From Nonomuraea polychroma (GTDB taxonomy: Bacteria > Actinomycetota > Actinomycetes > Streptosporangiales > Streptosporangiaceae), in contig NZ_SAUN01000001.1 of the NCBI RefSeq assembly GCF_004011505.1, forward strand, positions 9,885,501 through 9,949,500: 64,000 nt of DNA, written 5' to 3'. The notes under the pieces are model-generated. The model was not told the DNA's origin and searched no databases. It worked only from the letters and a program-made list of their open reading frames with translations. The stretch's first letter is position 1. The number at the start of each line of letters is the position of its first letter. The translations under genes and the position numbers were made by a program. Shown here one piece after another: positions 52,381-60,406 of the stretch.

Positions 52381-54561
52381 CTAATGTGCGGTGATCACCC
52401 CGGTTGGTGAAATCGTGACCGGAACTCCGTTGAACACTGCGTTACCACTTGGAACGTCAATGGCCGATTCGTCCGTGAGCGTGTTCACGGAGACGCCCGC
52501 GTGCTCGGCCGCCACGCTCTGGGCGCTGCCCGCGTGGCCCCAGCCGTGCGGCAGGCTGACCACGCCCGGCATGATGGTGTCGGTGGGCTCCAGCGGCACC
52601 GTGAGCTGGCCCTTCGCCGAGCGGACCACGGCCTCGCCGTCGAGCCCGAGCCGGGCCACGTCGGCCGGGTTGATCTGCAGCGTGCAGGTGTTGCTGCCGC
52701 CGACCAGCGAGCCCACGTTGTGCAGCCAGCTGTTGTTGGAGCGCAGGTGGCGCCGCCCGATCAGGACGATCTCCGGCGGCTCCTCGTCCAGCTTGCTCCG
52801 CAGCCGCTCCACGTCCTCGATGAGCTGCGGCGGCGCCAGCTCGATCAGCCTGGAGGCGGTCTTGAGTACCTCGTCGAGCCGGGGCTCCAGCGGGCCGAGG
52901 TCCAGGCCGTGCGGGTGGTCGAGCAGTTTGCGCAGCGACAGGTCACCCTTGCCGGCCCACTCGCCGTACGGGCCGAGCCGCAACATGAGGTCGAGCCTGC
53001 GCTCGCCGCCGCTCTCGCCGTCCAGCGCATCACGAAGCTCGGCCACGTCGCGTCCTTCGACGCCGGAGCCGGGTGTCTCCGTGGCCTTGCGCAACATCTC
53101 GTCGATGACGAACGCGTCCAGGTCCCCTTCGAGCCCCGAGGCGATCATGGCCAGCCTGGCCAGGATCTGGGCCTCTGAAGGCTGCCCGTCCAGCGGCAGC
53201 AGCGGCGGCGAGTACCGCGTGTAGTTGCGTACGGCGAACCCGAGCAGCGCGAAGTCGTAGTGCCCTGACTGCAGCACCCGCGGCGGCGGGAGGATGACGT
53301 TGGCGTGTTTGGTGGTCTCGTTCAGGTACGGGTCCACACTCACCATGAAGTCGAGCCGTTCGAAGGCCGCGTCCAGCCTGTCCCCGTGGGGCGCCGACAA
53401 CACGGGGTTGCCCGCGATCGTGAGCAGGAACCTGACCTGCCCCTCGCCCGGCGTCTCGATCTCGTCGGCGAGCGTGGCCACCGGCAACTCGCCATTGGCC
53501 TCGGGCAGGCCGCGGACCCGGCTCGTCCACCGGCCCACCTGGTATGGCCTGCGGCGTGCCGCGAACTCCGTGGCGGGCTTCGGGAACATCGCGCCGCCCG
53601 GCCGGTCGAGGTTGCCGGTGAGCACGTTGAGCACGTCCACCAGCCATTGGGCCAGCGTGCCGAACTCGGCGGTGCAGGTGCCGATCCTGGCGTAGACGGC
53701 GGCCGTACGCGCCGCCGCCAGCTCCCTGGCCAGCCGCACGATCACCTCGGCCGGCACCCCGGTACGGCGTGCCACCGACTCCGGAGGGAAGTGTTTGGCC
53801 GCCTCCCGCACCTGATCCAGGCCGTTGACCTCGTGGGACGGCCTGACCAGATCCTCGGCGAACAGCGTGTGGACGAGGCCGAACAGCAGGTAGGCGTCCG
53901 TCCCTGGGCGGACGAAGACGTGCTCGTCGGCCAGTGCGGCGGTCCGCGTCCGGCGCGGATCGATCACGACGAGCCGGCCGCCGCGCCTGCGCAGCGCCTT
54001 CAGCCTGCCGGGGAAGTCCGGCGCGGTGCACAGCGAGCCATTGGACTCCAGCGGGTTGGCGCCGAGCATCAACAGGTAGTCGGTGCGGTCCAGGTCGGGG
54101 ACCGGGATGGCCAGCGGGTGCCCGAACATCAGGCCGCTGGCCACGTGCTTGGGCATCTGGTCGGCGGTGCTGGCGGAGTAGATGTTGCGGGTGCCGAGCG
54201 CCTTGATCAGCGGGGCGCCGTAGAGTGCGCCCGCCATGCTGTGGGCGTTCGGGTTACCGAGGTAGACGGCGACGGACTGGCGGTCGCCCACCTGGTCCAG
54301 CGCCGCCTTGACGGCGCCGAAGGCCTCGTCCCAGCCGACCTCCCGCCACAGATCGCCCTCCCGGATCAGCGGCTTGCGCAGCCGGTCGGGGTCCTCGTCG
54401 AGCCGGCCGAGGCTGGCCCCCTTCGGGCAGATGAAGCCCTTGCTGAACGGATCGTCCTTGTCGCCGCGGACGCTGGTCACGTGCCCGCCCTCGTCAAGGG
54501 TCAGCGTCAGGCCGCAGACGGCTTCGCAGAGGGGGCATGTCCGGTGGACGGTCGAGGTCAT
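52381..54561 (-). CDS. Molybdopterin-dependent oxidoreductase (formate dehydrogenase/nitrate reductase superfamily)
   Basis: A 726-residue DMSO-reductase-family enzyme. An N-terminal [4Fe-4S] is bound by Cys9, Cys12, Cys16 and Cys45 (CPLCEAVCG ... GFICPKG). Molybdopterin-binding pieces include LMLGANPLESNG, VVIDPRRTRTAALADEH and the C-terminal dinucleotide-binding domain (LRSNNSWLHNVGSLVGGSNTCTLQINP). There is no twin-arginine signal, so it is cytoplasmic. No electron-transfer subunits are adjacent. ATG 54561; GTG 54564 is an alternative. Confidence 0.92.
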   Translation of the reverse strand: MTSTVHRTCPLCEAVCGLTLTLDEGGHVTSVRGDKDDPFSKGFICPKGASLGRLDEDPDRLRKPLIREGDLWREVGWDEAFGAVKAALDQVGDRQSVAVYLGNPNAHSMAGALYGAPLIKALGTRNIYSASTADQMPKHVASGLMFGHPLAIPVPDLDRTDYLLMLGANPLESNGSLCTAPDFPGRLKALRRRGGRLVVIDPRRTRTAALADEHVFVRPGTDAYLLFGLVHTLFAEDLVRPSHEVNGLDQVREAAKHFPPESVARRTGVPAEVIVRLARELAAARTAAVYARIGTCTAEFGTLAQWLVDVLNVLTGNLDRPGGAMFPKPATEFAARRRPYQVGRWTSRVRGLPEANGELPVATLADEIETPGEGQVRFLLTIAGNPVLSAPHGDRLDAAFERLDFMVSVDPYLNETTKHANVILPPPRVLQSGHYDFALLGFAVRNYTRYSPPLLPLDGQPSEAQILARLAMIASGLEGDLDAFVIDEMLRKATETPGSGVEGRDVAELRDALDGESGGERRLDLMLRLGPYGEWAGKGDLSLRKLLDHPHGLDLGPLEPRLDEVLKTASRLIELAPPQLIEDVERLRSKLDEEPPEIVLIGRRHLRSNNSWLHNVGSLVGGSNTCTLQINPADVARLGLDGEAVVRSAKGQLTVPLEPTDTIMPGVVSLPHGWGHAGSAQSVAAEHAGVSVNTLTDESAIDVPSGNAVFNGVPVTISPTGVITAH

Positions 54562-54615
54562 CACGACTCCTGAGTTCGCCAGATGGACTCATCTTGGCCC
54601 GTGCCACGCGCGTGG

Positions 54616-54651
54616 GGAAGCCCCGGAGCCCCCGCGGTCTCCGGGGCTTCC
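54616..54651 (-). terminator. Terminator of the 55549-54685 operon
   Basis: GGAAGCCCCGGAG (54616-54628) pairs perfectly with CTCCGGGGCTTCC (54639-54651). It lies in the 123-base gap after the membrane-protein gene and before the molybdopterin enzyme gene. A second C4G4 inverted pair lies at about 54654-54682. Confidence 0.75.
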
Positions 54652-54684
54652 GCCCCCGGGGAAGGCCCCTTTACCCCGGGGTCC

Positions 54685-55332
54685 TCAGCCGACCTGCGCC
54701 AATCTCACCGGTGTACGCAGATCGGGCGGCTCCTCGAGTTCGGGTCTGAGCGAGACCCAGGCGCGCCTGCCGTAGAGCCGGTCCAGCCCCGGCGAGGCGG
54801 CCCCGGGGGCCTCGTCACGCCGGACGACCTCCACGATCAGCAGCTGCGCCCGCGTGCGGTGCCGGTAGACGTTCACGCTCCTGGCCCAGCAGGCCGCCGC
54901 GATCTCCTCGCTGTACGCCTCGAACTCCTCGGCGCTGATCCCGGCCCGCGTCAGGATCAGTGCCTTCTCGCCGGTCGTCGTCGGAGTGATCCAGAGCACC
55001 AGCGGGATGCGCCCGGCCCTGGTGTGCATCGTCGTCTCCAGGCAAACCCGCTGCAGGCGGTGCCTGGAGAACACGCACCAGAAGTGGGCGGCGATCCAGT
55101 TGCGCCCGGTCCGGGTGGCGGCCGGCGCCGAGATCGCGCTCGTCAGCAGGAGGAAGGGCACCCACCGGCCCTCCCGCGTCGCGTCGAGCAAGGTCAGCGT
55201 GGCCAGCGTCAGCGTGGCGGCCACCAGCAATTCGGCCCGTGCCCGCCAGAGCCTGACGAGAGGCCCGCCGCCCCGGGCGGCGGGGAGATCCTCGTTGGCG
55301 GGGAAAATCTGGTTGCGTGGGTTCCTCGGCAC
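54685..55332 (-). CDS. Two-span membrane protein of unknown function
   Basis: A 215-residue protein from GTG 55332. Residues about 33-72 contain two membrane segments (AELLVAATLTLATLTLLDA and WVPFLLLTSAISAPA). The rest is a soluble domain with VLWITPTTTGEKALILTRAGISAEEFEAYSEEIAAACWA and QLLIVEVVRRD. The order, a small basic protein followed by a PrgI-like membrane protein with a C-terminal domain, resembles genes in actinomycete conjugative elements, but no family was recognised with certainty. It starts one base after the preceding gene's stop. Confidence 0.65.
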   Translation of the reverse strand: MPRNPRNQIFPANEDLPAARGGGPLVRLWRARAELLVAATLTLATLTLLDATREGRWVPFLLLTSAISAPAATRTGRNWIAAHFWCVFSRHRLQRVCLETTMHTRAGRIPLVLWITPTTTGEKALILTRAGISAEEFEAYSEEIAAACWARSVNVYRHRTRAQLLIVEVVRRDEAPGAASPGLDRLYGRRAWVSLRPELEEPPDLRTPVRLAQVG

Positions 55333-55333
55333 G

Positions 55334-55549
55334 TCAGGTCACCTCCTCGTGCACCCGGCGCGGCAGGCGGAGCTGGTCGAAACGTGGATCCCGATAACGA
55401 CGGGCCCCGAACCCCGTCCTGCTCACGGTCCAGCCGACGTGGTGTGCGAATTCGTCGGGCTCCATGCAGATTTCGCGGTCGGCCCATGCGACGAGTTCCC
55501 GGATCCGGGACTTGATTCGACTGAGTCCCTTGGTACCTTGTGAGTACAT
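55334..55549 (-). CDS. Small basic protein, first gene of operon
   Basis: A 71-residue protein from ATG 55549, with AAAGGGG about 8 bases upstream deciding the start. It is charged (LSRIKSRIRELVAWADREI, later RRYRDPRFDQLRLPRRV) with no membrane segment. No family recognised. It is tightly coupled to the downstream membrane-protein gene. Confidence 0.62.
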   Translation of the reverse strand: MYSQGTKGLSRIKSRIRELVAWADREICMEPDEFAHHVGWTVSRTGFGARRYRDPRFDQLRLPRRVHEEVT

Positions 55550-55588
55550 AGAAGACCCCTTTCGCGGCATTTCTAGAGGTGGCTTCTT

Positions 55589-55676
55589 AGCCGGTCCGAG
55601 GGCTCATGACCAGGTCTTTCGCAGGGTGGCAGCCCATATGCGGGGACATTGGTCGTGGGTCTCGGACCGGCTTTTT
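55589..55676. other. Long structured hairpin in the divergent leader region
   Basis: AGCCGGTCCGAG (55589-55600) pairs perfectly with CTCGGACCGGCT (55661-55672), followed on the plus strand by TTTTT. Inside, ATGACCA (55606-55612) pairs with TGGTCGT (55650-55656). On the plus strand this has the form of a rho-independent terminator without an upstream gene, so it could end a small RNA. On the minus strand it lies in the 5' leader of the 55549-54685 operon. The rest of 55571-56243 contains no recognisable gene. Confidence 0.5.
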
Positions 55677-55992
55677 CTTGCAGGGGTGAGTCAACGTGCG
55701 GCGGATTCGTCAGCGCCGGCTGCTTCAGTCGATTGCGAGATCCTTCCGGCAAACGGCCTCCCTGGGCATGAGCTTCATTTCCGGGACGGCGACGTTGCCG
55801 GCGATGCGGCCCCGGCAGGGGCGCGCGACCACAGGGGAAAGGCCCGGTGCGTGCGGCGGTGTCGTCATGCCCGGCCTCCCTCACACTCGAGAAACCCTCG
55901 TCGCTACCGATCGTCCTCCGAGGTCCGCGTTGCTGCAATACCTTAAGCAAGGAAGATTTCATTTTCTTCGCTTCTTGCCCTATGGCTTGCCC

Positions 55993-56159
55993 TGCAACTT
56001 GCACGAGAAGTGTCGAGGACTCCCTGGCCGGGGGATAGGGGCGGAAACCCTGATCCGACCGAGAAGGCTTCACGGAGCTTGTCTTGCTCCTACGCTCTCT
56101 CCGTGACAGCCTTCTGGCAAGGCCGAACGCGACTACTCATGCAACTTGCAGTGTAAGAT
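55993..56159 (+). promoter_or_regulatory. Two TGCAACTTGCA palindromes and promoter of the XRE gene
   Basis: The 11-bp palindrome TGCAACTTGCA occurs at 55993-56003 and exactly again at 56140-56150. The second copy lies just upstream of TAAGAT (56154-56159), a good -10 for the XRE gene. Its position suggests autorepression. A 15-bp hairpin with one bulge, GAAGGCTTCACGGAG (56063-56077) with 56099-56114, lies between the copies. Confidence 0.55.
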
Positions 56160-56243
56160 TGGCCGACTAGTCCCTCAAAAGCTGAGCTTCCAAACGATTC
56201 CCTCCGGTTACACCTTCCTTCCCGACAAGCAGGAGAGCGGACG

Positions 56244-57107
56244 GTGCCAAGGCAGCAAGGCAGCCCGACGGTACGCAGGCTCCGGCTCGGCCAGGAGCTG
56301 CGTTTGCTGCGCGAGCGGCGAAAGCTCACCGGGGCCAAGGCGGCCAGTGAGCTCGGCTGGTCGCCGAGCAAGGTCAGCCGCATCGAGGCCGCGAGGACCA
56401 TGCCCAGCACCGACGACATCAAGGCGCTGGTGAAGCTCTATCGGGTCGATGGGGACAAACTTGATGAACTCATCGGCCTGTTGCGGGATGCGGAGCAGCG
56501 AGGGTGGTGGGAAGATTACGAGGACGCTCTGCCCGAGGAATACACCAGATTCCTGGGGCTAGAGGCGGAGGCGGTCTCCCAGCGATCCTGGGAGCCGCAG
56601 ATCGTGCCGGGCCTCCTGCAGACCGAGGACTACGCGCGGGAAGTCATCCTGGCTTCCCGGGGCATCGCGCGCATCACGCACAGCGGTGTCCGCAGCCGGG
56701 TCGAGGCCCGCCTCGACCGCCAGCGGCGCGTGCTGCACCGGCCGGAGCCCTGCCGGCTCACGGTCGTGCTCGACGAGTCGGCGCTGATGCGCCGCTTCGG
56801 CGAACCGTCGGTGATGCGTGAGCAGATGGAGCATCTCCTGGAGATTTCCCTGCTCCCGCATGTCGGCGTCCACGTCCTCACCCTGGACTCACTTCATCCG
56901 GTGAACACCGGCACCTTTATTCATCTGCAGTTTGCGGAATTCGACGACGTCGTATACCTGGAACAGTTGTATACTGCCAACTTCGTTGAAGACCTCCAAC
57001 GTGTGGCCGGATACGAAATCGCTTTCGATCACATCAGATCGGAGGCGCTCGACGAGGACGAGTCCCGGGTCCTCATCCAGCGCAAGGCCATGCTGTGGCG
57101 GCAATAG
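56244..57107 (+). CDS. XRE-family regulator with DUF5753 domain
   Basis: A 287-residue protein from GTG 56244 with AGGAGAG upstream. An N-terminal helix-turn-helix (LGQELRLLRERRKLTGAKAASELGWSPSKVSRIE) is followed by the DUF5753 domain (WEPQIVPGLLQTEDYAREV, VVLDESALMRRFG, LPHVGVHVL). Together with the downstream DUF397 gene it forms the WhiJ-type pair widespread in Streptomyces and relatives, sometimes compared with antitoxin-toxin systems. Base composition is somewhat less GC-rich upstream and at the 3' end. Confidence 0.93.
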   Translation: MPRQQGSPTVRRLRLGQELRLLRERRKLTGAKAASELGWSPSKVSRIEAARTMPSTDDIKALVKLYRVDGDKLDELIGLLRDAEQRGWWEDYEDALPEEYTRFLGLEAEAVSQRSWEPQIVPGLLQTEDYAREVILASRGIARITHSGVRSRVEARLDRQRRVLHRPEPCRLTVVLDESALMRRFGEPSVMREQMEHLLEISLLPHVGVHVLTLDSLHPVNTGTFIHLQFAEFDDVVYLEQLYTANFVEDLQRVAGYEIAFDHIRSEALDEDESRVLIQRKAMLWRQ

Positions 57108-57160
57108 CCGCCTTACCTCAACAAGGGGCAATGGAGCCCCTTTAGCCATTTGGGGAGATA

Positions 57161-57388
57161 ATGCACAACCACCCTTTGAAGGCGGCGTGGCGGAAGAGCA
57201 CCTTCTGCAATGGCGCAGACGCCTGTGTCGAGGTTGCCCCGCTCGCTGACGGCAACGTCGCGCTGCGTGACAGCAAGGAGCAGGACGGTCCCGTCCTCGT
57301 GTTCACTCCTGCGGAGTGGGCCGCGTTCACCTCCGGCGTTCGCCAAGGTGAATTCGACCTGACGACACTGGCGACGACGAGCGCCTAA
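57161..57388 (+). CDS. DUF397 protein
   Basis: A 75-residue protein with the DUF397 signature AAWRKSTFCNGADACVEVAPL, VALRDSKEQDGPVLVFTPAEWAAF and GEFDL. Partner of the upstream XRE/DUF5753 regulator, 53 bases away. In WhiJ-like systems the small partner modulates DNA binding by the regulator (family knowledge). Confidence 0.93.
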   Translation: MHNHPLKAAWRKSTFCNGADACVEVAPLADGNVALRDSKEQDGPVLVFTPAEWAAFTSGVRQGEFDLTTLATTSA

Positions 57389-57393
57389 AGAAA

Positions 57394-57431
57394 CGGCCCG
57401 GCGACGTTGAGGACGCAACATCGCAGGGCCG
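57394..57431 (+). terminator. Terminator after the DUF397 gene
   Basis: CGGCCC-G-GCGACGTTG (57394-57409) pairs with CAACATCGC-A-GGGCCG (57416-57431) with two mismatches, five bases beyond the stop codon. The 319 bases from 57432 to the next gene contain no other feature that I could recognise. Confidence 0.65.
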
Positions 57432-57750
57432 CTCCCCGCAAGGCCCGTCAGGGCCATGGCTGAACTCCGGCTCGCCTCGCGAGCGAGCGAGCGTAGAACA
57501 CGTACACATCATGGCACAGCATCCCCCCGGATGATCAACCTTTGACACGGCGCCCGTCGCAGGGACTTCGGCGGCGGGCGTGTGCCGGGGCTCTGCCGCA
57601 CCGCGCCGCGACAGGCGGGTGGGACGCGGCGCGAGCGTGCGCACGGTCGCATTTGTGTTGAGCCTTCAGGGACTGCGCGTATCCAGAATCTCGTACGGGC
57701 GAGCCGCATAAACGACTGTTTATTTCTGGTCAGTTACCAGGAGCCCCGTA

Positions 57751-58233
57751 ATGACCTTTCTTCCGCGCGAATATCACCATCGGTGGGTCCTCCCCAATCG
57801 CGATTGCGTGGTCCGCGCCATGTTCAACGTGGAACAACTTCTCAAGCCGGCCGCAAAGGAGATAGAGATTGAGATCGAGCTCGCGGATGCCGGCCGGATC
57901 CACGCCGCGGACCTGCGCAGCGCCTTTGCGCACCCTCATGCCCGCGGTGTGAAAATGAGCGTGTTCGACGCGGGTTACCGGATATGCATCCATGCGGATC
58001 TCGAGTCCTCGCCGCTGACCATCGAGGTCACCGGATATGGGAGTGTCCCTCAGGAGGTCCGGGACGCGATCTCCAAGGAGATCCGCCCGTACGCGCTGCC
58101 GGATACACGAAAGCCCTGGCCGAAACGCCTGTGGAGGTGGCTTCGAGCTGATCTGCTGCGCGAGATCGTGGCAGGGGTGATCGTCACCGCGATTCTCGGA
58201 GCGATCGGCTGGGCGGTCAGCCAGCTGACATGA
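57751..58233 (+). CDS. Orphan protein with C-terminal membrane anchor
   Basis: A 160-residue protein with AGGAG upstream of ATG 57751. The first 110 residues are a soluble alpha/beta domain (RAMFNVEQLLKPAAKEIEIEIELADAG, IHADLESSPLTIEVTGYG, VRDAISKEIRPYAL). Then a basic Trp-rich stretch (WPKRLWRWLRADLL) and a C-terminal helix (IVAGVIVTAILGAIGWAV) form a tail anchor. No family recognised. It is alone between two terminators within an accessory region. Confidence 0.65.
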   Translation: MTFLPREYHHRWVLPNRDCVVRAMFNVEQLLKPAAKEIEIEIELADAGRIHAADLRSAFAHPHARGVKMSVFDAGYRICIHADLESSPLTIEVTGYGSVPQEVRDAISKEIRPYALPDTRKPWPKRLWRWLRADLLREIVAGVIVTAILGAIGWAVSQLT

Positions 58234-58234
58234 A

Positions 58235-58269
58235 AGTGCGGCGCGTCCTTTTCCTGGACGCGCCGCACT
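58235..58269. terminator. Bidirectional terminator
   Basis: A perfect 14-bp stem (58235-58248 with 58256-58269, core GTGCGGCGCGTCC) and a TTTTCCT loop lies immediately after the orphan gene stop and just before the end of the catalase remnant on the other strand. Confidence 0.85.
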
Positions 58270-58278
58270 GGTTTCAGG

Positions 58279-58440
58279 TCAGGCGAGACCGAGGCCCTGG
58301 CCGAGGTCCTTGTGGACGTGGCGCCAGTAGTCCACGACCTTCTTCTTCATGTCGGCGGTGACCTCGGGAGCCGAGGTGTGGCCGACGATGTTGCTCACCA
58401 GGTGGGCGCGGCCCGGACAGCGCGTCCTTCTGGATCAGTT
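58279..58440 (-). pseudogene. Catalase C-terminal remnant
   Basis: On the minus strand, 43 codons ending at 58279 read AHLVSNIVGHTSAPEVTADM then KKKVVDYWRHVHKDLGQGLG, the typical C-terminus of a clade-3 catalase (LVSNIVGH...YWRNVDxDLG). A one-base frame shift near 58408-58416 joins this to LIQKDALSG upstream. Everything else of the enzyme is missing: the fragment begins directly after the fur stop codon. fur-katA is a common operon, so this is most likely katA deleted internally. It cannot encode an active enzyme. Confidence 0.78.
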
Positions 58441-58442
58441 GA

Positions 58443-58850
58443 TCATCTTTGACAGTGCGGGCAGACGCCCCAGAAGGTGACTTCGGCTTCGTCCACGACG
58501 TAACCGCCCGTGTCGGCGGGCTCGAGGCAGGGGGCGACCCCCACCACGCAGTCGACGTCGGCCACGGTGCCGCACTCCCGGCAGACAATGTGGTGGTGGT
58601 TGTCGCCCACGCGTGCCTCGTAGCGCGCCGGGCTGCCCATGGGCTCGATCTTCCGTACGAGACCGGCCTCGTTGAGCGCGTGCAGCGAGTCGTAGACCGC
58701 CTGGAGTGAGACCTGCCCCACGCGCTCGCGTACGCCGTGATAGACGTCGTCCACGTCCGGGTGGTCGGCGTCGCGCACGGTCTGCATGATCGCCAGTCGG
58801 GCGGCGGTCACCCGGAGCCCGGCCTGGCGGAGAAGGTCGTCGTCCCCCAT
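58443..58850 (-). CDS. Fur-family regulator (FurA/CatR type)
   Basis: A 135-residue metal-dependent repressor from ATG 58850 (GTG 58868 is an alternative). Winged helix with RVTAARLAIMQTV and SLQAVYDSLHALNEAGLV; dimerisation domain with the HHH cluster in DNHHHIVCRECG, and a second Cys pair in VCPHCQR for structural zinc. Its normal target, the adjacent catalase gene, is reduced to a remnant. It probably still represses itself and may act elsewhere. Confidence 0.92.
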   Translation of the reverse strand: MGDDDLLRQAGLRVTAARLAIMQTVRDADHPDVDDVYHGVRERVGQVSLQAVYDSLHALNEAGLVRKIEPMGSPARYEARVGDNHHHIVCRECGTVADVDCVVGVAPCLEPADTGGYVVDEAEVTFWGVCPHCQR

Positions 58851-58905
58851 GCCAGACACGCTATGCACTCAACCTGAATGATTCGAGTAAAGGATTTCCA
58901 CAAGT

Positions 58906-60321
58906 TCAGGCACGTGACGGCACGCGGCCGCGTACGAGGAAGATCGAGCTCAGGCCCGCGAGCACGGCCAGGCCGGCCATCGCGAGCGCGGCGCCCAGGG
59001 ACGCCGACAGGGTGCCGTGGCCCTGGCTCAGGGCGATGAACAACGTTCCCACCGTGGCGACGCCGATGACCTGGCCGAGCTGCATCACGGTGAGCAGCGC
59101 GCCCGACGCGTCGGCCGCGTACGCGCCGTCCACCCGCTCGGTCGCCATGTTGGTCACCGCGACCTGCACGCCGAGCCCGGCGCCGATGAGCGCGCTCATG
59201 ATCGCATACGCGAGCCCGCCGCCGGCGGCCAGCCCGAGGCCGAGGTAGGCGGGGGCGGCCACCACGTAGCCGAAGGGCACCAGCGGGCGCTGCAACTGGA
59301 TCGGCAGGCGCGGCCAGAGGAGCCCGACCAGGCCGAAGGCCAGCGCGCAGGGGACCATCATCATGCCGGACGCCAGCGGCGACAGGTGCAGCTCCCCCTG
59401 CAGGTGCAGGGCCGAGGTGAACAGGAAGGCGCCCCAGGTGGCCGGGCCGAAGAGCAGGATCACCAGGCCTGGCCGCATGCCGGGCGCGCGCAACACCCGC
59501 GCGTCCACGAGAGGGCGGCCGCCGCGCGCGGTCACCCACCGCTCGACCCTGACGAAGGCCCCGAACATCGCCACGCTCAGCCCCATCGAGACCCAGCCCC
59601 ACAGCGGCCAGCCGAGGTCGCGGCCGAGCACCAGCGGCACCACGAACAGCAGCACCGCCGCCGACAACGTCACCAGACCCCACGGGTCCAGCCCGGTCCG
59701 CCCGCCGCCCTCGTCGACGGGCAACACCTTGAGCCCGGCCGCCAGCAGGATCGCGCTGATGGGCACCACCACCAGGAACACGATGCGCCAGCCGGCGCCG
59801 AAGCCCAGCAGGATCCCGCCGAGCGCCTGGCCGACCACGATGCCGCCACTGATCGTCAGCGACCACAACCCGATCGCCCGCCCTCGTGCCGCGCCCTGGT
59901 AGTTCCGCTGGATCAGCGTCAGGACCTGCGGCATCATCAGCGCCGCGCCGGCGCCCTGGAGCAGGCGGAACGCCACCAGCCAGCCGGTGGAGGGCGCCAG
60001 ACCCGCGGCCAGCGTGGTGGCGGTGAACACCGCCAGGCCGCCCAAGAAAGCCTTGCGGTAGCCGAGCAGGTCACCGACCCTGGCTCCGGTGATCAACAAG
60101 ACGGCATAGACAATGGTGTAGCCGGCCACGACCATCTGCAGGCCGGCGCCCGAGGAGTGCAGGTCGGCCTCGATGGTCGGGGTGGCCACGTTGACGATGT
60201 TGACGTTCAGGATGGCCAGGAACTGCCCCACGAGGATGATCGCAAGGAGCAGGCCGCTGGCTCTGGTCCCTCTCTGTGGGTTTGTGTCCACGGTAGAGGT
60301 GAAAGCAGCAGCTTGTGTCAT
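58906..60321 (-). CDS. MFS transporter, DHA2 (14-helix) drug exporter type
   Basis: A 471-residue membrane protein. It has IVNVATPTIEADLHSSGAGLQMVVAGYTIVYA near the N-terminus, then the motif A region GARVGDLLGYRKAFLGG and the antiporter motif C-like GGIVVGQALGGILLGFG. About 14 helices fit the DHA2 group of proton-coupled multidrug exporters. It is divergent from an XRE regulator with an operator between them. Confidence 0.92.
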   Translation of the reverse strand: MTQAAAFTSTVDTNPQRGTRASGLLLAIILVGQFLAILNVNIVNVATPTIEADLHSSGAGLQMVVAGYTIVYAVLLITGARVGDLLGYRKAFLGGLAVFTATTLAAGLAPSTGWLVAFRLLQGAGAALMMPQVLTLIQRNYQGAARGRAIGLWSLTISGGIVVGQALGGILLGFGAGWRIVFLVVVPISAILLAAGLKVLPVDEGGGRTGLDPWGLVTLSAAVLLFVVPLVLGRDLGWPLWGWVSMGLSVAMFGAFVRVERWVTARGGRPLVDARVLRAPGMRPGLVILLFGPATWGAFLFTSALHLQGELHLSPLASGMMMVPCALAFGLVGLLWPRLPIQLQRPLVPFGYVVAAPAYLGLGLAAGGGLAYAIMSALIGAGLGVQVAVTNMATERVDGAYAADASGALLTVMQLGQVIGVATVGTLFIALSQGHGTLSASLGAALAMAGLAVLAGLSSIFLVRGRVPSRA

Positions 60322-60343
60322 GCTGCTCAGTCTGCCGGTGTTT

Positions 60344-60380
60344 CAGTACCAGTAACGAGAGCCCATTTATACTGGTACTG
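60344..60380. promoter_or_regulatory. Operator between MFS exporter and XRE regulator
   Basis: CAGTACCAGTA (60344-60354) and TACTGGTACTG (60370-60380) form a perfect 11-bp inverted repeat with a 15-base spacer. TATACT (60368-60373) can be the -10 of the regulator, and TATAAA on the minus strand (60371-60366) the -10 of the exporter, so the right arm overlaps both promoters. It is a strong candidate binding site of the regulator at 60407. Confidence 0.75.
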
Positions 60381-60406
60381 ACGGTAACCGGATAACAGGT
60401 GGCTAT

